Shown here: positions 36,182 through 37,342 of the stretch, one piece after another
Layout of the letters: every line of letters begins with the position of its first letter
Position numbering within the stretch: the first letter of the stretch is position 1
DNA from: Candidatus Epulonipiscium sp.
Lineage (GTDB): Bacteria > Bacillota > Clostridia > Lachnospirales > Defluviitaleaceae
NCBI GenBank assembly: GCA_012521395.1
Contig: JAAYML010000059.1
Span: 1-37,342, forward strand
DNA: 37,342 bases
Direction of reading: 5' to 3'
Notes under the pieces: generated by a model
Database searches by the model: none
Seen by the model: only the letters and a program-made list of their open reading frames with translations
What the model was told of the DNA's origin: nothing
Translations under genes and position numbers: made by a program

Positions 36182-37174
36182 ATGTTTCAGGGGAAAAAGA
36201 TTTTGGTTATTGGGGGAACGGGAACCATTGGACAAGGTCTGGTAAAAGAATTGATAAAACGTAATCCAAAGGTTATCCGTATCTTTAGCAGGGATGAATA
36301 TAAACAGTTTAAAATGGAGCAAGAGCTGGGCAGACTAGAAAATATAAGGTTTTTATTAGGAGACGTAAGAGATAAGGAAAGAGTCCAAAGGGCTATGGAA
36401 GGGATTGATATTGTCTTCCATTTAGCTGCATTGAAACATGTTCCTTCGTGTGAATACAATCCTTTTGAAGCAGTAAAAACCAATGTGATGGGAACGCAAA
36501 ATGTCATAGAATCGGCTATTCATCACAGGGTCGAGAGGGTTGTTTATACAAGCAGCGACAAGGCTATCAATCCGACCAACACCATGGGGGCTACGAAGCT
36601 TCTGGCAGAACGTTTGATGTCTTCTGCGGATTATTATAAAGGAGGTAAAAGACCTATTTTTGCTTCAGTCCGCTTTGGAAATGTCATGGGTTCCAGGGGC
36701 TCAGTGATCCCTTTATTTAAAACACAAATTCTCGAAAAAAGAAAGGTCACTGTAACAGATCCTGCTATGTCCCGTTTTATGATGAGCATTACTGAAGCTG
36801 TGAGTTTGGTATTAAAGGCTGCAGAATATGCCGTAGGGGGAGACGTTTTTGTATTAAAAATGCCAGTAGTTAATATAAAAGATTTAGCTGAAGTGGTTAT
36901 CGAAGAAACATGCAAAAAATACGATTTGCCCCGGGAAGAAATCAAAATAGAATATATTGGTTTAAGACCAGGAGAAAAGATGTATGAAGAGTTGATGACA
37001 AAAGAAGAAGGAGAACGGGCAGAAGAATTAGAAGAAATGTTCAGAATTTATCCTATTACAAGGGCAGGCATCAATATAACCGGTATTAATGGATATTCAA
37101 CAGACTCATCCAAAGTTAAAGCTTTAAATAAAGAAGAAATTAGAAATCTTATTCTCAGAGAAGACCTAATTTAA
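36182..37174 (+). CDS. UDP-sugar 4,6-dehydratase/epimerase (PseB/CapD-like SDR)
   Basis: Short-chain dehydrogenase-type enzyme, 330 residues, probably the first step of a flagellin sugar such as pseudaminic or legionaminic acid. The NAD(P) motif GGTGTIG is at 11-17. The active-site segment SSDKAINPTNTMGATK is at 124-139, with Asp126 and Lys127 in the 4,6-dehydratase positions but Met135 where PseB/FlaA1 has the SDR tyrosine; large membrane CapD/WbpM-type enzymes also have Met there. This copy is soluble, with no membrane helices. GLRPGEKMYEELMTKEE near the C-terminus is typical. The SD is TAGGTGA. The substrate is not certain. Confidence 0.85.
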   Translation: MFQGKKILVIGGTGTIGQGLVKELIKRNPKVIRIFSRDEYKQFKMEQELGRLENIRFLLGDVRDKERVQRAMEGIDIVFHLAALKHVPSCEYNPFEAVKTNVMGTQNVIESAIHHRVERVVYTSSDKAINPTNTMGATKLLAERLMSSADYYKGGKRPIFASVRFGNVMGSRGSVIPLFKTQILEKRKVTVTDPAMSRFMMSITEAVSLVLKAAEYAVGGDVFVLKMPVVNIKDLAEVVIEETCKKYDLPREEIKIEYIGLRPGEKMYEELMTKEEGERAEELEEMFRIYPITRAGINITGINGYSTDSSKVKALNKEEIRNLILREDLI

Positions 37175-37177
37175 AAA

Positions 37178-37224
37178 GGGCTGTGTACTAAGGGTTATTT
37201 AACCTAAGTGTACAGCCTTATTTA
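37178..37224 (+). terminator. Probable terminator after the 4,6-dehydratase gene
   Basis: GGCTGTGTACT pairs with AGTGTACAGCC (two G-U), with further inner pairs, and is followed by TTATTTA. The T run is interrupted, so it is weaker than the other terminators here. It resembles the hairpin that ends the atp operon. Confidence 0.75.
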
Positions 37225-37270
37225 TTAGGCAAAAGATACAAATAAATTATACTAAGGATTGTGTTAGCTT

Positions 37271-37299
37271 TTGACGAAATTATAAATAGAATTTATTAT
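37271..37299 (+). promoter_or_regulatory. Possible sigma-A promoter before the last gene
   Basis: TTGACG, 17 bases, TATTAT match well, but transcription would begin near 37306, inside the SD. An alternative is TTGTGT (37259), 16 bases, TATAAA, which leaves a normal leader. Confidence 0.4.
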
Positions 37300-37315
37300 A
37301 AAGCAGGTGATAATT

Positions 37316-37342
37316 TTGCATAGAATAGGGATTATTGGCTCA
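37316..37342 (+). CDS. Start of a gene cut by the window edge
   Basis: Nine codons (MHRIGIIGS) begin at a TTG five bases after CAGGTGA. RIGIIGS could open a Rossmann-type nucleotide-binding fold, but too little is visible to name it. Its position after the dehydratase suggests a further sugar-pathway gene. Confidence 0.5.

Overview
The window looks like the chromosome of a low-GC, spore-forming, flagellated Clostridia-type Firmicute. The family cannot be fixed from this sequence alone. The evidence is the AT-rich base composition, strong Shine-Dalgarno (SD) sites, many TTG and GTG starts, a complete F-type ATP synthase operon, sporulation genes (spoIID, spoIIQ, spoIIID) and a Bacillus-like flagellar late-gene cluster. 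Every gene is on the + strand. I see no transposons, prophage, CRISPR arrays, tRNA or rRNA genes.

Layout. (1) 1-3982: the end of rpiB, upp and a dCMP deaminase (nucleotide salvage), then tagO and wecB/mnaA, which start cell-wall polysaccharide synthesis. (2) 3995-11211: the ATP synthase operon, with two small membrane genes (atpZ, atpI) and then atpBEFHAGDC. The c subunit carries a Na+-type ligand set. (3) 11212-11930: a 700-base spacer with a terminator, a block that may be a structured RNA, a possible 24-residue ORF and a second terminator. (4) 11931-16366: ywmB-murA, then spoIID, spoIIQ and spoIIID. (5) 16562-19525: mbl, two rod/hook-type flagellar genes (flhO, flhP) and a rod-binding protein, the same order as in Bacillus. 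(6) 19505-20933: promoter, SAM-I (S-box) riboswitch and metK. (7) 21030-32326: recD2, comFC, two yvyF-type genes, flgM, flgN, two flgK paralogs, flgL, fliW, csrA and flagellin (hag). (8) 32379-37174: a sigma-D promoter drives two maf-type genes that flank a small acidic protein. A sugar-nucleotide 4,6-dehydratase follows. This looks like the start of a flagellin-glycosylation locus that runs off the right edge.

How the parts work together. Three well-formed sigma-D promoters, all TAAA-N16-G(A/T)CGATA(T/A), precede flgM, hag and the first maf gene, so late flagellar genes, flagellin and its probable glycosylation form one regulon. fliW-csrA lies directly upstream of hag, and the hag leader has a GGA-in-loop hairpin plus a GGA in the SD, as expected for FliW/CsrA control.

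The most novel feature is in the sporulation block. The genes alternate between compartments (spoIID mother cell, spoIIQ forespore, spoIIID mother cell), yet no ordinary terminator separates them. Instead, each internal junction has a perfect inverted repeat over the next gene's SD or start codon. A candidate sigma-F or sigma-E promoter overlaps each repeat so that its own transcript would lack the 5' arm. Only read-through RNA could fold the hairpin, which suggests a translational lock against expression in the wrong compartment. This is inference from sequence.
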